Source of the DNA: Mangrovibrevibacter kandeliae
GTDB taxonomy: Bacteria; Pseudomonadota; Alphaproteobacteria; Rhizobiales; Rhizobiaceae
Direction of reading: 5' to 3'
Assembly (NCBI RefSeq): GCF_024519155.1
Contig: NZ_JANIFJ010000004.1
Location: 310,001 to 374,000, forward strand
DNA length: 64,000 nucleotides
The notes beneath the pieces were generated by a model. The model made no database searches, was not told where the DNA came from, and saw only the letters and a list, made by a program, of their open reading frames with translations. Within the stretch, counting starts at the first letter, position 1, and the number at the start of each line of letters is the position of its first letter. This document shows positions 44,384 through 54,752 of this stretch, in pieces. The position numbers and the translations under genes were made by a program.

Positions 44384-44860
44384 ATGATCGTGGCGGAGAG
44401 CGTGCGTCGCAAGGGCGACTGGGATGGGGCAGCGGACACCATCACGCTGGACGAGCAGGCCCGCCACCGCCGCCGCATGGCGATGGTCTCCGATGGCGGC
44501 ATCGCCTTCCTGCTCGACCTGCCGGAGGCGCTGCTCTTGCGCGAGGGCGACGGCATCCTCCTCGACGACGGGCGGATCGTCGAGGTGCGGGCGAAGCCCG
44601 AGCCGCTCTATGCCGTCAGCGGTCGCGACGCCGGCCATCTCCTGTCGCTCGCCTGGCATCTCGGCAACCGGCATCAGGCCGCGCAGGTGTCCGCCGACGG
44701 CCTGCTGATCCGCCAGGATCCCGTCATCCGCGACATGCTGCTCGGGCTCGGCGCCCGCGTGGAGGAGGTCGAGGCGGCCTTCGATCCGGAGGGCGGTGCC
44801 TACGCGCACTCCCACGATCAGGATGCGGCGCAGGCACACGGTGTCGCCCACGAGCATTGA
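44384..44860 (+). CDS. ureE: Urease accessory protein UreE
   Basis: UreE is a nickel metallochaperone of 158 residues. Motifs are RRRMAMVSDGGIAFLLDLPE at the N-terminal side, HLLSLAWHLGNRHQAAQV and a His-rich C-terminal tail (AYAHSHDQDAAQAHGVAHEH). Start ATG 44384 has GAGGAG nine bases upstream. It precedes a YrhK-domain gene and ureF. Confidence 0.94.
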   Translation: MIVAESVRRKGDWDGAADTITLDEQARHRRRMAMVSDGGIAFLLDLPEALLLREGDGILLDDGRIVEVRAKPEPLYAVSGRDAGHLLSLAWHLGNRHQAAQVSADGLLIRQDPVIRDMLLGLGARVEEVEAAFDPEGGAYAHSHDQDAAQAHGVAHEH

Positions 44861-44926
44861 GAGCGCGGCCGGCTGCGCCACATCGGCGGCATCCGATCAA
44901 CCGCAAGGACAGCCGGTCCCAGACGC

Positions 44927-45202
44927 ATGCAGATGTTCCAGCCCGACACCCGCAACAAGACCCACCGGAACCGTCGCCTCTATGCGCTCTACGAGGTCGC
45001 CTACACCGTCGTCGACTTCGCCGCGGCGCTCACCTTCCTCGTCGGCTCGATCTTCTTCTTCTACGACGAGCTGATGACCGCGGGCACCTGGCTCTTCGTC
45101 ATCGGCTCGGTGCTGTTCGGGCTGAAGCCGACCCTCAGGGTGGCGCGCGAGCTGCACTACCTGTGGATCGGCGACTACGACGATCTCGCGAAGCGCTCGT
45201 GA
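44927..45202 (+). CDS. YrhK-domain membrane protein in urease operon
   Basis: This 91-residue protein is a YrhK-like small membrane protein with two membrane segments (VAYTVVDFAAALTFLVGSIF and LMTAGTWLFVIGSVLFGLKP), a basic N terminus (TRNKTHRNRR) and the motif ARELHYLWIGDYDD. No catalytic residues are known for the family. Its stop overlaps the ureF GTG by four bases (GTGA), so it is translated with ureF; a link to nickel or urea handling is possible but unproven. Confidence 0.8.
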   Translation: MQMFQPDTRNKTHRNRRLYALYEVAYTVVDFAAALTFLVGSIFFFYDELMTAGTWLFVIGSVLFGLKPTLRVARELHYLWIGDYDDLAKRS

Positions 45203-45860
45203 GCCTGTCGCTCCTGCGTCTCCTGACCTTTCTCTCGCCGGCCTTCCCGGTCGGCGCCTTCGCCTACTCCAGCGGGCTGGAGACGGCGGTGCGCGACGGG
45301 CGGCTTGGTGACGCCGAGGCCGTGTGCGACTGGATCGGCACGCTGCTGCGGCACGGCAGCCTCTGGAACGACCTCGTCCTCTGTGCCGAGGCGCACAGGG
45401 CGGCCTTGGCCGGCGACGGGTCGCGGCTGGCGGAGGTCGCCGAACTTGCGACCGCCCTCGCCGGATCGGCCGAGCGCCGGCAGGAGGCGCTCGCGCTCGG
45501 CGCAGCCTTCGCCGAGGCGGCCCGCCCGTGGGAGGATCTTCAAGGCGTCGACGCCGCCACGGCGGTGCTGCCCTATTGCGTTGCGGTCGGCGCCGTAACC
45601 GGTCGCGTCGACATCCCTCTGCACGACGCGCTCGCGGCGTTCGCCCATGCCGGCGCGGCCAATCTCGTCGGCGCGGCGACGCGGCTCGTGCCGCTCGGTC
45701 AGAGCCGTGCGGTCGCAGTCCTCGCCCGGCTCGAGCCCGTCCTCCTCGACGTCGCCGCACGGGCGGCGCTCTCCGACCTTGACGACCTCGGCACGGCGGC
45801 GTTCTTTTCCGAGATCGCCGCGTTGCGGCACGAAGCGCTGTCGCCGAGGATCTTCCGCTC

Positions 45861-45864
<4 letters not shown>
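45199..45864 (+). CDS. ureF: Urease accessory protein UreF
   Basis: The 221-residue helical protein has [20 protein letters not shown] (residues 8-27), then [18 protein letters not shown] and a C-terminal VRLYG-like region replaced by [11 protein letters not shown]. It forms the UreDFG complex that gates nickel insertion. Start GTG 45199 overlaps the yrhK-type gene stop; its own stop overlaps ureG by four bases. Confidence 0.94.
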
Positions 45865-46510
<646 letters not shown>

Positions 46511-46511
<1 letters not shown>

Positions 46512-47845
46512 TGCGGCTGTTCCTCAAGGACCCGCTGGCGATCCTCGCCGACGGCGCCGGCGGCGGCCTCGTGGTCGAGGACGGCCGGATCGCCGAGCTG
46601 GTCCCCGGCGGCGGCAGGCCCTCGGCGCCGGTCGACGCGACGTTCGACGCCTCCCGGCACGTCGTGCTGCCCGGGCTCGTCAACACCCATCACCACTTCT
46701 ACCAGACGCTGACGCGCGCCCACCCGAGCGCGACCGACAAGGCATTGTTCCCCTGGCTCGTCGGCCTCTATCCCTACTGGGCGCGTCTTGATCCGGAGAG
46801 CTTCCGGCTGTCGGTCCGCCTGGCGCTGACCGAGCTCCTGCTCTCCGGCTGCACCACCGCGGCCGACCACCACTACCTCTTCTCCGCCGGGCTGGAGGAC
46901 GCGATCGACATCGAGGCCGAGGAGGCGGCACAACTCGGCATCCGGGTGACGCTGACGCGCGGCTCGATGGACGTCTCGGTCAAGGACGGCGGCCTGCCGC
47001 CGGACAGCGTCGTGCAGGACGCCGACACGATTCTGGCCGACAGCGAGCGGCTTCTGTCGCGCCATCACGACCGCGCGGACGGCGCGATGCTGCAGATCGC
47101 GCTCGCCCCGTGCTCACCCTTCTCGTCGAGCCTTGCCGTCATGCGCGCGAGCGCCGAGCTCGCCGAGCGGCACGACTGCCGCCTGCACACCCATCTCGGG
47201 GAGACCGAGGACGAGAACCGGTACTGCCAGGAGCTCTTCGGCTGCCGGCCGCTCGATTATCTCGAAGAGGCCGGCTGGCTCGGGCCACGCACCTGGCTGG
47301 CGCACGGCATCCACTTCACGACCGATGAGTGCCGGCGGCTCGGCGCGCACAAGGTCGGCGTCTGCCACTGCCCGACCTCCAATGCGGTGCTCGCCTCCGG
47401 CTTCTGCCCCGTGAACGAGCTGCAGGCGGCGGGTGCGCCCGTCGGCCTCGGCGTCGACGGCTCGGCCTCGAACGACGCGTCGAACATGATGGAGGCGGTG
47501 CGTCATGCGCTGATGGTCGCGCGGCTGAACTACCGCGCACCCGAGGCGATGACTGCGCGCGACGCGCTCCGTCTGGCGACGGAAGGCTCCGCCGCCTGCC
47601 TCGGCCGCGCCGACATCGGCCGCATCGCCGCGGGACGGCAAGCCGATCTCGCCCTCTTCACGCTCGACGAGCTGCGCTTCTCGGGCGCGCACGATCCGAT
47701 CGCCGCACTCGTTCTCTGCGGCGCGCACCGCGCCGACCGGGTGATGGTGAAGGGCGAGTGGCGCGTGATCGACGGCACGCCGGTCGGCGTCGACCTGCCG
47801 GCGCTGCGCGAAGCGCACGGACGGGCAGCGCGCCGCTTCGCCTGA
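46511..47845 (+). CDS. 8-oxoguanine deaminase (amidohydrolase)
   Basis: This 444-residue amidohydrolase has the metal motif GLVNTHHHFYQTLTRAHPSA, LHTHLGETEDENRYCQELFG, AHGIHFTTDECRRLG and the motif GLGVDGSASNDASNMMEAVR, all as in the 8-oxoguanine deaminase subgroup of the ATZ/TRZ-like family. It would turn 8-oxoguanine into urate. ATG 46511 overlaps the ureG stop by one base. The position between urease genes and purine genes supports a purine role; guanine deaminase is the main alternative. Confidence 0.88.
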
Positions 47846-47847
47846 CG

Positions 47848-48630
47848 TCAGTCGAGCCTGTCGGCGCGGCAGCAGAGCGTCTCGTAGCGCAGCGTCACGA
47901 GATCCCCCGCAAGCTCCGGCGCGTGGGCCACCGCCATGCGGATCTCTTCGGCGACCTCGCTCTGCGTGTCGTCAGGCAGGGCCGCGATGAAGCTGATGGA
48001 GAGCGCGCGGTCGACGATCACGCTGCTCGGGGCGACCTGGCTGTGCACGAGACGGGTATCCGCGAGCGGGCCGAAGCCGTGCCCGGGAAACAGGGCGCGC
48101 CAGGCGTCGTCACGCCGCCGCGGCGCGTCGCCGGCGTGGCGTTCGACGATCGCTGCGATTGCCTGCGCCCAGGCCGGCGTGTCGTCCCGGATGTTCCAGA
48201 CGAGACCGAGGCGGCCGCCCGGCTTCAGCACGCGCCGCATCTCGCCGAGCGCGGCGGGCGTCGCGAACCAGTGGAAGGCGGTCGCGCAGAGGATCGCATC
48301 CGCCGACGCCTCGGGAAGAGGGATCGCCTCGGCCGTTCCATCGAGCGCGGTGACGCCGGGGTGGCGCGACGATAGCTCCGACCGCATGGCGGCGACCGGT
48401 TCCACGGCGGTCACACTGGCGCCCGTTGCAAGCAGCCGCGGCAGGAACTTGCCCGTTCCGGCGCCGAGGTCGATCGCCACCGAGCCCGGTCCCAGCCCCA
48501 TTGAATCGCGCAGCCAGGCCTCGACGGCGGCCGGGTAGTCCGGCCGCGCCTTCGCATAGGTGGCGGCACGGGCGGCGAAGCCGTCGCGCGCGGCGCTGTG
48601 GAGCGTGTTCGTCGGGTTTGCATCGCCCAT
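47848..48630 (-). CDS. Class I SAM-dependent methyltransferase
   Basis: The 260-residue protein has the SAM-binding motif VAIDLGAGTGKFLPRLLATG, an acidic post-motif (VTAVEPVAAMRSELSS), and EMRRVLKPGGRLGLVWNI, as in generic class I methyltransferases. No substrate is clear. I chose ATG 48630 since AAGGA lies six bases upstream. It is convergent with the deaminase gene and stands apart from the purine genes. Confidence 0.85.
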   Translation of the reverse strand: MGDANPTNTLHSAARDGFAARAATYAKARPDYPAAVEAWLRDSMGLGPGSVAIDLGAGTGKFLPRLLATGASVTAVEPVAAMRSELSSRHPGVTALDGTAEAIPLPEASADAILCATAFHWFATPAALGEMRRVLKPGGRLGLVWNIRDDTPAWAQAIAAIVERHAGDAPRRRDDAWRALFPGHGFGPLADTRLVHSQVAPSSVIVDRALSISFIAALPDDTQSEVAEEIRMAVAHAPELAGDLVTLRYETLCCRADRLD

Positions 48631-48958
48631 GCAAAATCCTTGCGCCGATTGCACGTCCGCTGGGTGGACAAGCAATGCGACGTAGAGCGGGGCTTGGGAG
48701 CAGGTTGCCTCTTAAGCCCTGCCACGAGCCTCCATTCCCTTGCCGTAACCTTCTCGCCGAAGGGGAGAAGAAGCGGCTCGGACGTGCGGTTCATCTCCGT
48801 GATCGCCGCGATTCCAATCCAGCAACGAACTTCCTCTCCTTATCGGGAGAGGGCAGGGCAAGGGATGCCGCGAGCGTCCGGCAACTCGCGGTGCGAGCGC
48901 ACCTCCGCAATGTGCCTTTGGGACAGCCGGAAGCACGGGACAGCCGTCGCTTGCCCCG
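48631..48958. repeat. Intergenic region with REP-like palindromes
   Basis: No gene is apparent between the methyltransferase start and the gcd stop. The palindrome CTTCTCGCC-GAA-GGGGAGAAG (48750-48770, one mismatch) and a shorter one, CCTCTCC with GGAGAGG (48833-48852), are related to those at 37394, 37505 and 62618. Confidence 0.6.
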
Positions 48959-51526
48959 TCACTGTGCCGGCGTCGCACCCTTCGGTAGTGCATAGGCGAT
49001 GACGCTGTCGCCGGCCTTGGTGCCGAGCGAGCCGTGGCCACCGGCGACGACGAGGAGGTACTGGCGTCCATCCGCGCCCATGTAGGTCATCGGCGTCGCC
49101 TGCCCGCCGGCCGGCAACCGGTCCTCCCACAGCTGCTTACCGGTCGTCACGTCATAGGCGCGGACATAGTAGTCGATCGTGCCGGACAGGAAGGCGACGT
49201 TGCCGGCGGTCATGATCGGTCCGCCGAGGTTGGGCACGCCCATCGCGAAGGGCAGCGGGATCGGCGAGGCATCGCGCGTCGTGCCGTTCTGGTGCTTCCA
49301 GACGATCTCGCCGGTCGTCAGGTCCGCCCCGGCGACATAGCCCCAGGGTGGCGCCTGGCAGGGCAGGCCGAGCGGCGAGGTGAAAGCGGACAGCTTGACT
49401 GCAAAGGGCGCGCCGAAGTTCTCGTTCAGCGCCGGCAGCGAGCCCTGCGGTCGGTTGCCGCCCTGGACGTAAAGGTCGGTCGGGTTCTGCCGCGGCACCA
49501 GCTGCGAGCGGAAGGCGAGGTAGGTCGGCGTGGTGAAGGCGACCTGTCGCTTTGGATCGACGGCGATCGAACCCCAGTTGAAGACGCCGAAATTGCCCGG
49601 GTAGATCAGCGACCCCTGTTCGGTCGGCGGCGTGTAGCGCCCCTCGTAGCGCATCCGATGGAAGGCGATGCGGCAGTAGAGCTGGTCAAACGGGGTCGCG
49701 CCCCACATGTCGGCGCCGGTCAGCTTCGGCGGATCGTAGGAGAGCGCCGAAACCGGTTGCGTCGGCGCCGTGTGATCGCCCTGCGCCGCGCCCTGCGGGG
49801 CCGGCACCTCGTTGACCGGCAGGACCGGCTGGCCGTTGCGCCGGTCGAGCACGTAGAGCTCGCCCTGCTTGGTCGGCTGCACCAGCGCCGGCACCGTCTC
49901 GCCATTGACCGTGAGATCGATGAGGCTCGGCTGCGAGGGCACGTCGTAGTCCCACAGGTCGTGATGGACCGTCTGGAAGACCCAACGCACCGTGCCGGTC
50001 GCGACGTCGAGCGCGACGACGGACGACGAGTACCGCTCGACCGCGTCCGAGCGGTTGCCGCCCCACTGGTCCGGGGGCTGGTTGCCGAGCGGCACGTAGA
50101 CGAGGCCGAGTTCGGGATCGAGGGCTGAGATCGACCAGGAGTTCGGCGAGTTCGGCACGTAGTGCTCGCCGGGCGGCAACGGCGCCGTCTGGTCCGGGTT
50201 GCCGGAGTCCCAGTTCCAGACGAGCGCGCCGGTGGAGATGTCGAAGGCGCGGATGACTCCGGAGGCCTCGTTGACCGACACGTTGTCGAGCACCGTACCG
50301 CCGACGATGACGAGATTGCCGGCGATCACCACCGGCGAGGTCGAGTAATACGAGCCGGGATTCACGTTCGGCATGTTCTGCCAGAGATTGATCTGGCCGT
50401 TCTCGCCGAAGTTCGAGCAGGCTTCGCCGCTGTCCGGGTCGAGCGCGATCAGCCGCCCGTCGGCGGTCGGCATGAACAGCTTGGCGTCGCAGGTGCCTTC
50501 CGGTCCGTTCGCGGCGACCTGCGGCTGGGCGGGATCGGCCATCGCGTCCCGGGGGGCGGGCGCGGCCTGAGCCGCAGTGGGGGCCTCCCCGGCAGGCGGG
50601 GTTGTCGGCGCGGCCGCGTCGGCCGGAGGCGCCGAGGTGGCGGTGGCGCCGGCATTGGCCGCACCCGGCGGCTGATAGGACAAGCCGCGGCAGGTGAGGT
50701 GCTGCAGCGCCAGCTCGCCCTGGATCTTCGGGTCGAAGCGCCAGATCTCCCTGCCGCTGACGGCGTCCAGGGCGATGACGTTCTGATGCGGCGTGCAGAG
50801 GAACAGGCGGTCGCCGATCTTCAGCGGTGTCACCTCGTAGGTCGTCTCCACCGGATCGCCCGGGCGGCCGCGCTCGTCGCCGGTCTCGTAGTGCCAGGCG
50901 ACCTCGAGCTGACCCACATTGTCGGCCGTGATCTGCGCGAGCGGCGAGAAGCGCTGGCCATAGTCGGTGCGCCCGTAGGCATGCCAGTCGGCTGCCGGCA
51001 CGCCCTGCGCGTCGTCCGGCACGTCGGCGCGCGCCTGCGGCAGCTCTCCCTCGACGCGGGTCGGGTCGCCGACGAGGGCGACGCCGGCAACGAGAAGCGC
51101 GACGAGGAGCGAAAAGGAGAGCGCGAGGCCGGAGCCGCGCGTCGCGCTCGGGTGCACCTTCACCCCGTCCAACGCGGCGTTGATATCCATCGCGCCGAGG
51201 CTGCGGGTGATGAAGGGGGTGATCAGCCAGACGCCGATGATGACGAGGAGATCGCCGCGCGGCGCGAGCCGCCACCAGTCGAAGCCCGACTCCCAGATGC
51301 TCCACACGAGGGTTCCGAGGATCAGGAGGGCGTAGACCGAAAGCGCTTCCGGCCGCCGGGCAATCAGCATCGCCGCCGTCAGGATCAGCACCGCGCCGGC
51401 GACGAGGTAGTACCAGGAACCGCCGAGGAGGATCAGCCAGAGACCGCCGGCCCCGAGGATCAGGCCTATGAAGCCCAGGACGGCGCCGGTGATCCACAGG
51501 GCCGGAAAATTGCGTGCCTCGGCCAT
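48959..51526 (-). CDS. gcd: Membrane-bound PQQ-dependent glucose dehydrogenase-type quinoprotein
   Basis: The 855-residue protein has four or five N-terminal membrane helices (to about residue 150) and a large periplasmic PQQ propeller (WHAYGRTDYGQRFSPLAQIT, FQTVHHDLWDYDVPSQPSLI, WGATPFDQLYCRIAFHRMRY, FNWGSIAVDPKRQVAFTTPT). Members oxidise glucose, quinate or other polyols and pass electrons to ubiquinone; the substrate here is undetermined. A Pro/Ala-rich insertion of about 55 residues (ATSAPPADAAAPTTPPAGE onward) interrupts the propeller near residue 300. It starts 181 bases from the allA stop. Confidence 0.9.
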   Translation of the reverse strand: MAEARNFPALWITGAVLGFIGLILGAGGLWLILLGGSWYYLVAGAVLILTAAMLIARRPEALSVYALLILGTLVWSIWESGFDWWRLAPRGDLLVIIGVWLITPFITRSLGAMDINAALDGVKVHPSATRGSGLALSFSLLVALLVAGVALVGDPTRVEGELPQARADVPDDAQGVPAADWHAYGRTDYGQRFSPLAQITADNVGQLEVAWHYETGDERGRPGDPVETTYEVTPLKIGDRLFLCTPHQNVIALDAVSGREIWRFDPKIQGELALQHLTCRGLSYQPPGAANAGATATSAPPADAAAPTTPPAGEAPTAAQAAPAPRDAMADPAQPQVAANGPEGTCDAKLFMPTADGRLIALDPDSGEACSNFGENGQINLWQNMPNVNPGSYYSTSPVVIAGNLVIVGGTVLDNVSVNEASGVIRAFDISTGALVWNWDSGNPDQTAPLPPGEHYVPNSPNSWSISALDPELGLVYVPLGNQPPDQWGGNRSDAVERYSSSVVALDVATGTVRWVFQTVHHDLWDYDVPSQPSLIDLTVNGETVPALVQPTKQGELYVLDRRNGQPVLPVNEVPAPQGAAQGDHTAPTQPVSALSYDPPKLTGADMWGATPFDQLYCRIAFHRMRYEGRYTPPTEQGSLIYPGNFGVFNWGSIAVDPKRQVAFTTPTYLAFRSQLVPRQNPTDLYVQGGNRPQGSLPALNENFGAPFAVKLSAFTSPLGLPCQAPPWGYVAGADLTTGEIVWKHQNGTTRDASPIPLPFAMGVPNLGGPIMTAGNVAFLSGTIDYYVRAYDVTTGKQLWEDRLPAGGQATPMTYMGADGRQYLLVVAGGHGSLGTKAGDSVIAYALPKGATPAQ

Positions 51527-51707
51527 GGTGCCCCCTCATTGCAACGCAGCGCAGACTTTGTGGCGGGAACTAGGCGCGGTCGCCGGGAGGTCAAAGGGGC
51601 TGTGCGTCCCCAAGCCGCCCGCTCCCGTCCGACACGTCCGCCTCGATCGTCACCAGCCTGCGGTACGGACAGAGCGGTCACGATGTCCGCCGGTCCTGCA
51701 TCGGCGC

Positions 51708-52202
51708 TCAGAAAGCGTCGATGGCGCACCGCTCCGGCAGGTCGATCTCCTCGAGGTTCTCCCCCTCGCCGCCGCGATCGACGACGAGGAAGTCGCTCAC
51801 CGCGTCCAGCGCCAGCAGCGGGTGGTGCCAGGTGCCGGCGGCGTAGTTCACGCCGCGCCGGCCGTCGACGAGGAAGGCGCGCGGCGTGCCCGGCCGCCCG
51901 GCCTCGTCCGGCGCGACGACGACGAGATAGGGACGGTCCGACAGCGGCACGAAGGCCTGGCTGCCGAGTGGATGGCGCTCCAGCATCGCGATCCCGATCG
52001 GCGGCGCGAAGGGCTTGCCGCGGAAGATCGAGATCAGCGGCCGGCCGCCGCCGCTTTCCACGTCCACCGTCGCGACGTCGTGGAAGCGGGTCGTCGTGCC
52101 GCCGTTGATGAGCTTGATCTCGGCCGCGTGGTCCGGCTCAATCACGTCGCCGAACGGCCTGAACGCGTCGATCGTCAGCGGCTCGACGACGAGCCCCTTC
52201 AT
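51708..52202 (-). CDS. allA: Ureidoglycolate lyase
   Basis: AllA splits ureidoglycolate into glyoxylate and urea. The 164-residue protein has [19 protein letters not shown], then [31 protein letters not shown] and [20 protein letters not shown] with the typical His pair. It overlaps alc by four bases. Urea made here would be fed to urease. Confidence 0.93.
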   Translation of the reverse strand: MKGLVVEPLTIDAFRPFGDVIEPDHAAEIKLINGGTTTRFHDVATVDVESGGGRPLISIFRGKPFAPPIGIAMLERHPLGSQAFVPLSDRPYLVVVAPDEAGRPGTPRAFLVDGRRGVNYAAGTWHHPLLALDAVSDFLVVDRGGEGENLEEIDLPERCAIDAF

Positions 52203-53215
52203 GCCTTGCGGCCGAAGAGGCGCAGGCGCGAGACGCCCCCGTCGGGGAAGATGTCGAGCCGCACGTGCGTCACCGGCCCGACCGGCCGCAGCGACTCGAT
52301 GTCCTTCACCGCATCCGCGGCGAGCTTGGTCTCGGGCAGGAGCAGCGGCCAGTCGGCGCTGTCGGCCTCGGCGTCCTCCGGCAGGGGATCGTGCGTCAGC
52401 TTCGCCGCCTTCAGCGAGAAGCGATCGGGATAGTTGCCCTTGTAGTGCGCGGTATCGATCGAGATGCGCTCGATCGTGCCGGCATGCCCGAGCTTCAGGA
52501 TGCACCAGTCGTTGCCGGGACGGCGCCGGCGCGCGGTTTCCCAGCCGTCGCCCATGTTCACGCCGCGGCCCGGCGCCAGGATGTTGGCGGGCGCGCCGTA
52601 ATGCGCGTCGTTCCAGGCGATCGCGGTGCCGCCGTTGACGAGCGCGGCGAGATCCAGCGTCTCGGACCCGTCCACGCCGTCCCAGTCCTTGGCGATGCGG
52701 CCATAGACGCGCAGCCGCGCGACGCCGCCGTCGGGGTGGATGTGCAGGCGCAGCCAGCGCCAGGGACGCGACGCGTCGGTCTCGACGACGTGGTGGCTGT
52801 CGCCCTTGAGGTTCATGCGCGGGACGAGCACCGACCAGTCGCCCTCGCTCGGCACATCGTCGGTGTCGGCGACCTCGATCTCGGCGGCCGGTGGGTAGTT
52901 GCCGGTGAAGAACGCGGTGTCGATGTCGATTGCATGGATGGTGCCACGCTGGCCGAGCCGGATCACCGCATGGTCGTGGCCGGGCGTGCGCTTGCGGCGC
53001 GATTCCCAGCCGTCCATCCACTTGCCGTGGTCGTCGTACTTGCCGGGGATGAAAATCGCCGGCTCCGGTGAAATCATCCGGCTCTTGTCGGCGAAGAAGT
53101 CGTCGGTGGCCGAGACCACTTCGGTGCCGAGGCGGGGATGGGCGAGATCGACGAAGCGCTTCAGGAGGCCCTCGGCCTCCGGCGCCGGCTTTGCCGTGAG
53201 GAAGGTCTCGCTCAT
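52199..53215 (-). CDS. alc: Allantoicase
   Basis: Allantoicase hydrolyses allantoate to ureidoglycolate and urea. The 338-residue protein has two related repeats: [60 protein letters not shown] in the first half and NWDAHYGAP-like ([19 protein letters not shown]) with [19 protein letters not shown] in the second. Its stop overlaps the allA start, and its start overlaps the preceding fused gene stop by four bases. Confidence 0.94.
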   Translation of the reverse strand: MSETFLTAKPAPEAEGLLKRFVDLAHPRLGTEVVSATDDFFADKSRMISPEPAIFIPGKYDDHGKWMDGWESRRKRTPGHDHAVIRLGQRGTIHAIDIDTAFFTGNYPPAAEIEVADTDDVPSEGDWSVLVPRMNLKGDSHHVVETDASRPWRWLRLHIHPDGGVARLRVYGRIAKDWDGVDGSETLDLAALVNGGTAIAWNDAHYGAPANILAPGRGVNMGDGWETARRRRPGNDWCILKLGHAGTIERISIDTAHYKGNYPDRFSLKAAKLTHDPLPEDAEADSADWPLLLPETKLAADAVKDIESLRPVGPVTHVRLDIFPDGGVSRLRLFGRKA

Positions 53216-54639
53216 GCGTGCTCTCCGAATAGCTGCTCGAGGCGCAGACGCGCGATCCGCTCCACCTCCCGCGCGGCGGTGGAAAATTCCGTGTCGGGGT
53301 CGTTACCGGATCGCGCCTCGAAGGCCTGCACGATGGCGTCCTTCGTCCGGCCCTTCACCGCGATGATGAACGGGAAACCGAAGCGCTCGCCATAGCGGGC
53401 GTTGAGCGCCGTCAGGTGAGACAGCTCGTCCGCCGAGAGGCGGTCGAGGCCGGCGGACGCCTGCTCGGCCGTGGACTGTGCGGTAAGTTCTCCCGCCAGG
53501 GCCAGCCGGCCGGCGAGATCGGGATGGGCGCGCAGAACGCCAAGCCGCTCCTCGGGCGAAGCGCAGCGGAAGACCGCCGCCATCGCGCCGGCGAGGCCGC
53601 AGGGCGAGTCATGTGCGTCGTGCAGCCCTTGCGCATAGGCCCGCTCGGCAACGAAGGGCGAGTGCTCGTAGACGCCGCCGAAGCGGGCCATGAAGTCGGC
53701 CTGACTCATCCGGCTGGGTCGCAGGCCCGGGCGGAAGGGGAAGTGCTCGCGCCAGTGGCGGGCGATGTCGATCCGCCGTGCCACCCAGACGTCCGGCTTC
53801 GACTGGACGTAGTCGAGGAAGCGGGCGAGCCCCGCGGCCCGTCCCGGCCGCCCGACGAGGCGGCAGTGCAGGCCGACATTCAGCATCTTTGCCGCGCCGG
53901 CCTCGCCCTCGGCATGGAGCGTATCGAACGCGTCCTTGAGGTAGGCGAAGAAGTGGTCGCCGGTGTTGAAGCCCTGCGGCGTCGCGAAGCGCATGTCGTT
54001 GGTGTCGAGCGTGTAGGGCAGGATCAGCAGCGGGCCGGCCTCGGTGTCCTGCCAGTAGGGCAGGTCGTCGGCATAGGCGTCGGAGGCGTAGAGGAAGCCG
54101 CCCTCCTCGGCCACGAGCTCCAGCGTGTGCTGCGAGGAGCGGCCGGTGTACCAGCCGAGCGGCCGCTCGCCGGTGAGCGCCGTGTGGAGCGCGATCGCCT
54201 CCCGCATGTGCGCGCGCTCGGCGTCCCGGTCGTAGTCCTTGTACTCGATCCACTTCAGGCCGTGCGAGGCGATCTCCCACCCAGCCTCCTGCATGGCCGC
54301 GACGGCCTCCGGATTGCGCTCCATGGCGGTGGCGACGCCGTACACCGTTACCGGCATCGCCCGCTCGGTGAACATCCGCCAGAGCCGCCAGAAGCCGGCC
54401 CGGGAACCGTATTCGTAGATCGACTCCATGTTCATGTGGCGCATGCCCGGCCAGGCGGCGGCGCCGACGATCTCCGACAGGAAGGCCTCCGAAGCGGCGT
54501 CGCCGTGCAGGACGGCATTTTCGCCGCCCTCCTCGTAGTTGATCACGAACTGCACGCAGATCTTCGCTCCGCCGGGCCAGCGCGGGTCGGGCGGAGTGCG
54601 GCCGTAGCCGAGGAGGTTGCGGGGGTAGCGGTCGGTCAT
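53212..54639 (-). CDS. Fused allantoinase (PuuE) and OHCU decarboxylase (UraD)
   Basis: The 475-residue protein joins two steps. Residues 1 to about 305 are PuuE, a polysaccharide-deacetylase-like allantoinase ([73 protein letters not shown]). The remainder is UraD ([40 protein letters not shown] with its active His, [20 protein letters not shown]). UraD makes S-allantoin from OHCU and PuuE opens allantoin to allantoate. ATG 54639 gives the usual start; ATG 54648 is an alternative; neither has a strong ribosome binding site. Confidence 0.9.
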   Translation of the reverse strand: MTDRYPRNLLGYGRTPPDPRWPGGAKICVQFVINYEEGGENAVLHGDAASEAFLSEIVGAAAWPGMRHMNMESIYEYGSRAGFWRLWRMFTERAMPVTVYGVATAMERNPEAVAAMQEAGWEIASHGLKWIEYKDYDRDAERAHMREAIALHTALTGERPLGWYTGRSSQHTLELVAEEGGFLYASDAYADDLPYWQDTEAGPLLILPYTLDTNDMRFATPQGFNTGDHFFAYLKDAFDTLHAEGEAGAAKMLNVGLHCRLVGRPGRAAGLARFLDYVQSKPDVWVARRIDIARHWREHFPFRPGLRPSRMSQADFMARFGGVYEHSPFVAERAYAQGLHDAHDSPCGLAGAMAAVFRCASPEERLGVLRAHPDLAGRLALAGELTAQSTAEQASAGLDRLSADELSHLTALNARYGERFGFPFIIAVKGRTKDAIVQAFEARSGNDPDTEFSTAAREVERIARLRLEQLFGEHA

Positions 54640-54752
54640 CAGGCCCATCGACTCGAAACTCGATGACGACAATAGCCGAAGCGGCGCGTCTGCAAAGCCG
54701 CACCGACGCGCCGCTTGCGGACCCGCGACGCCCGCAATCTCGCAACCCAGCC

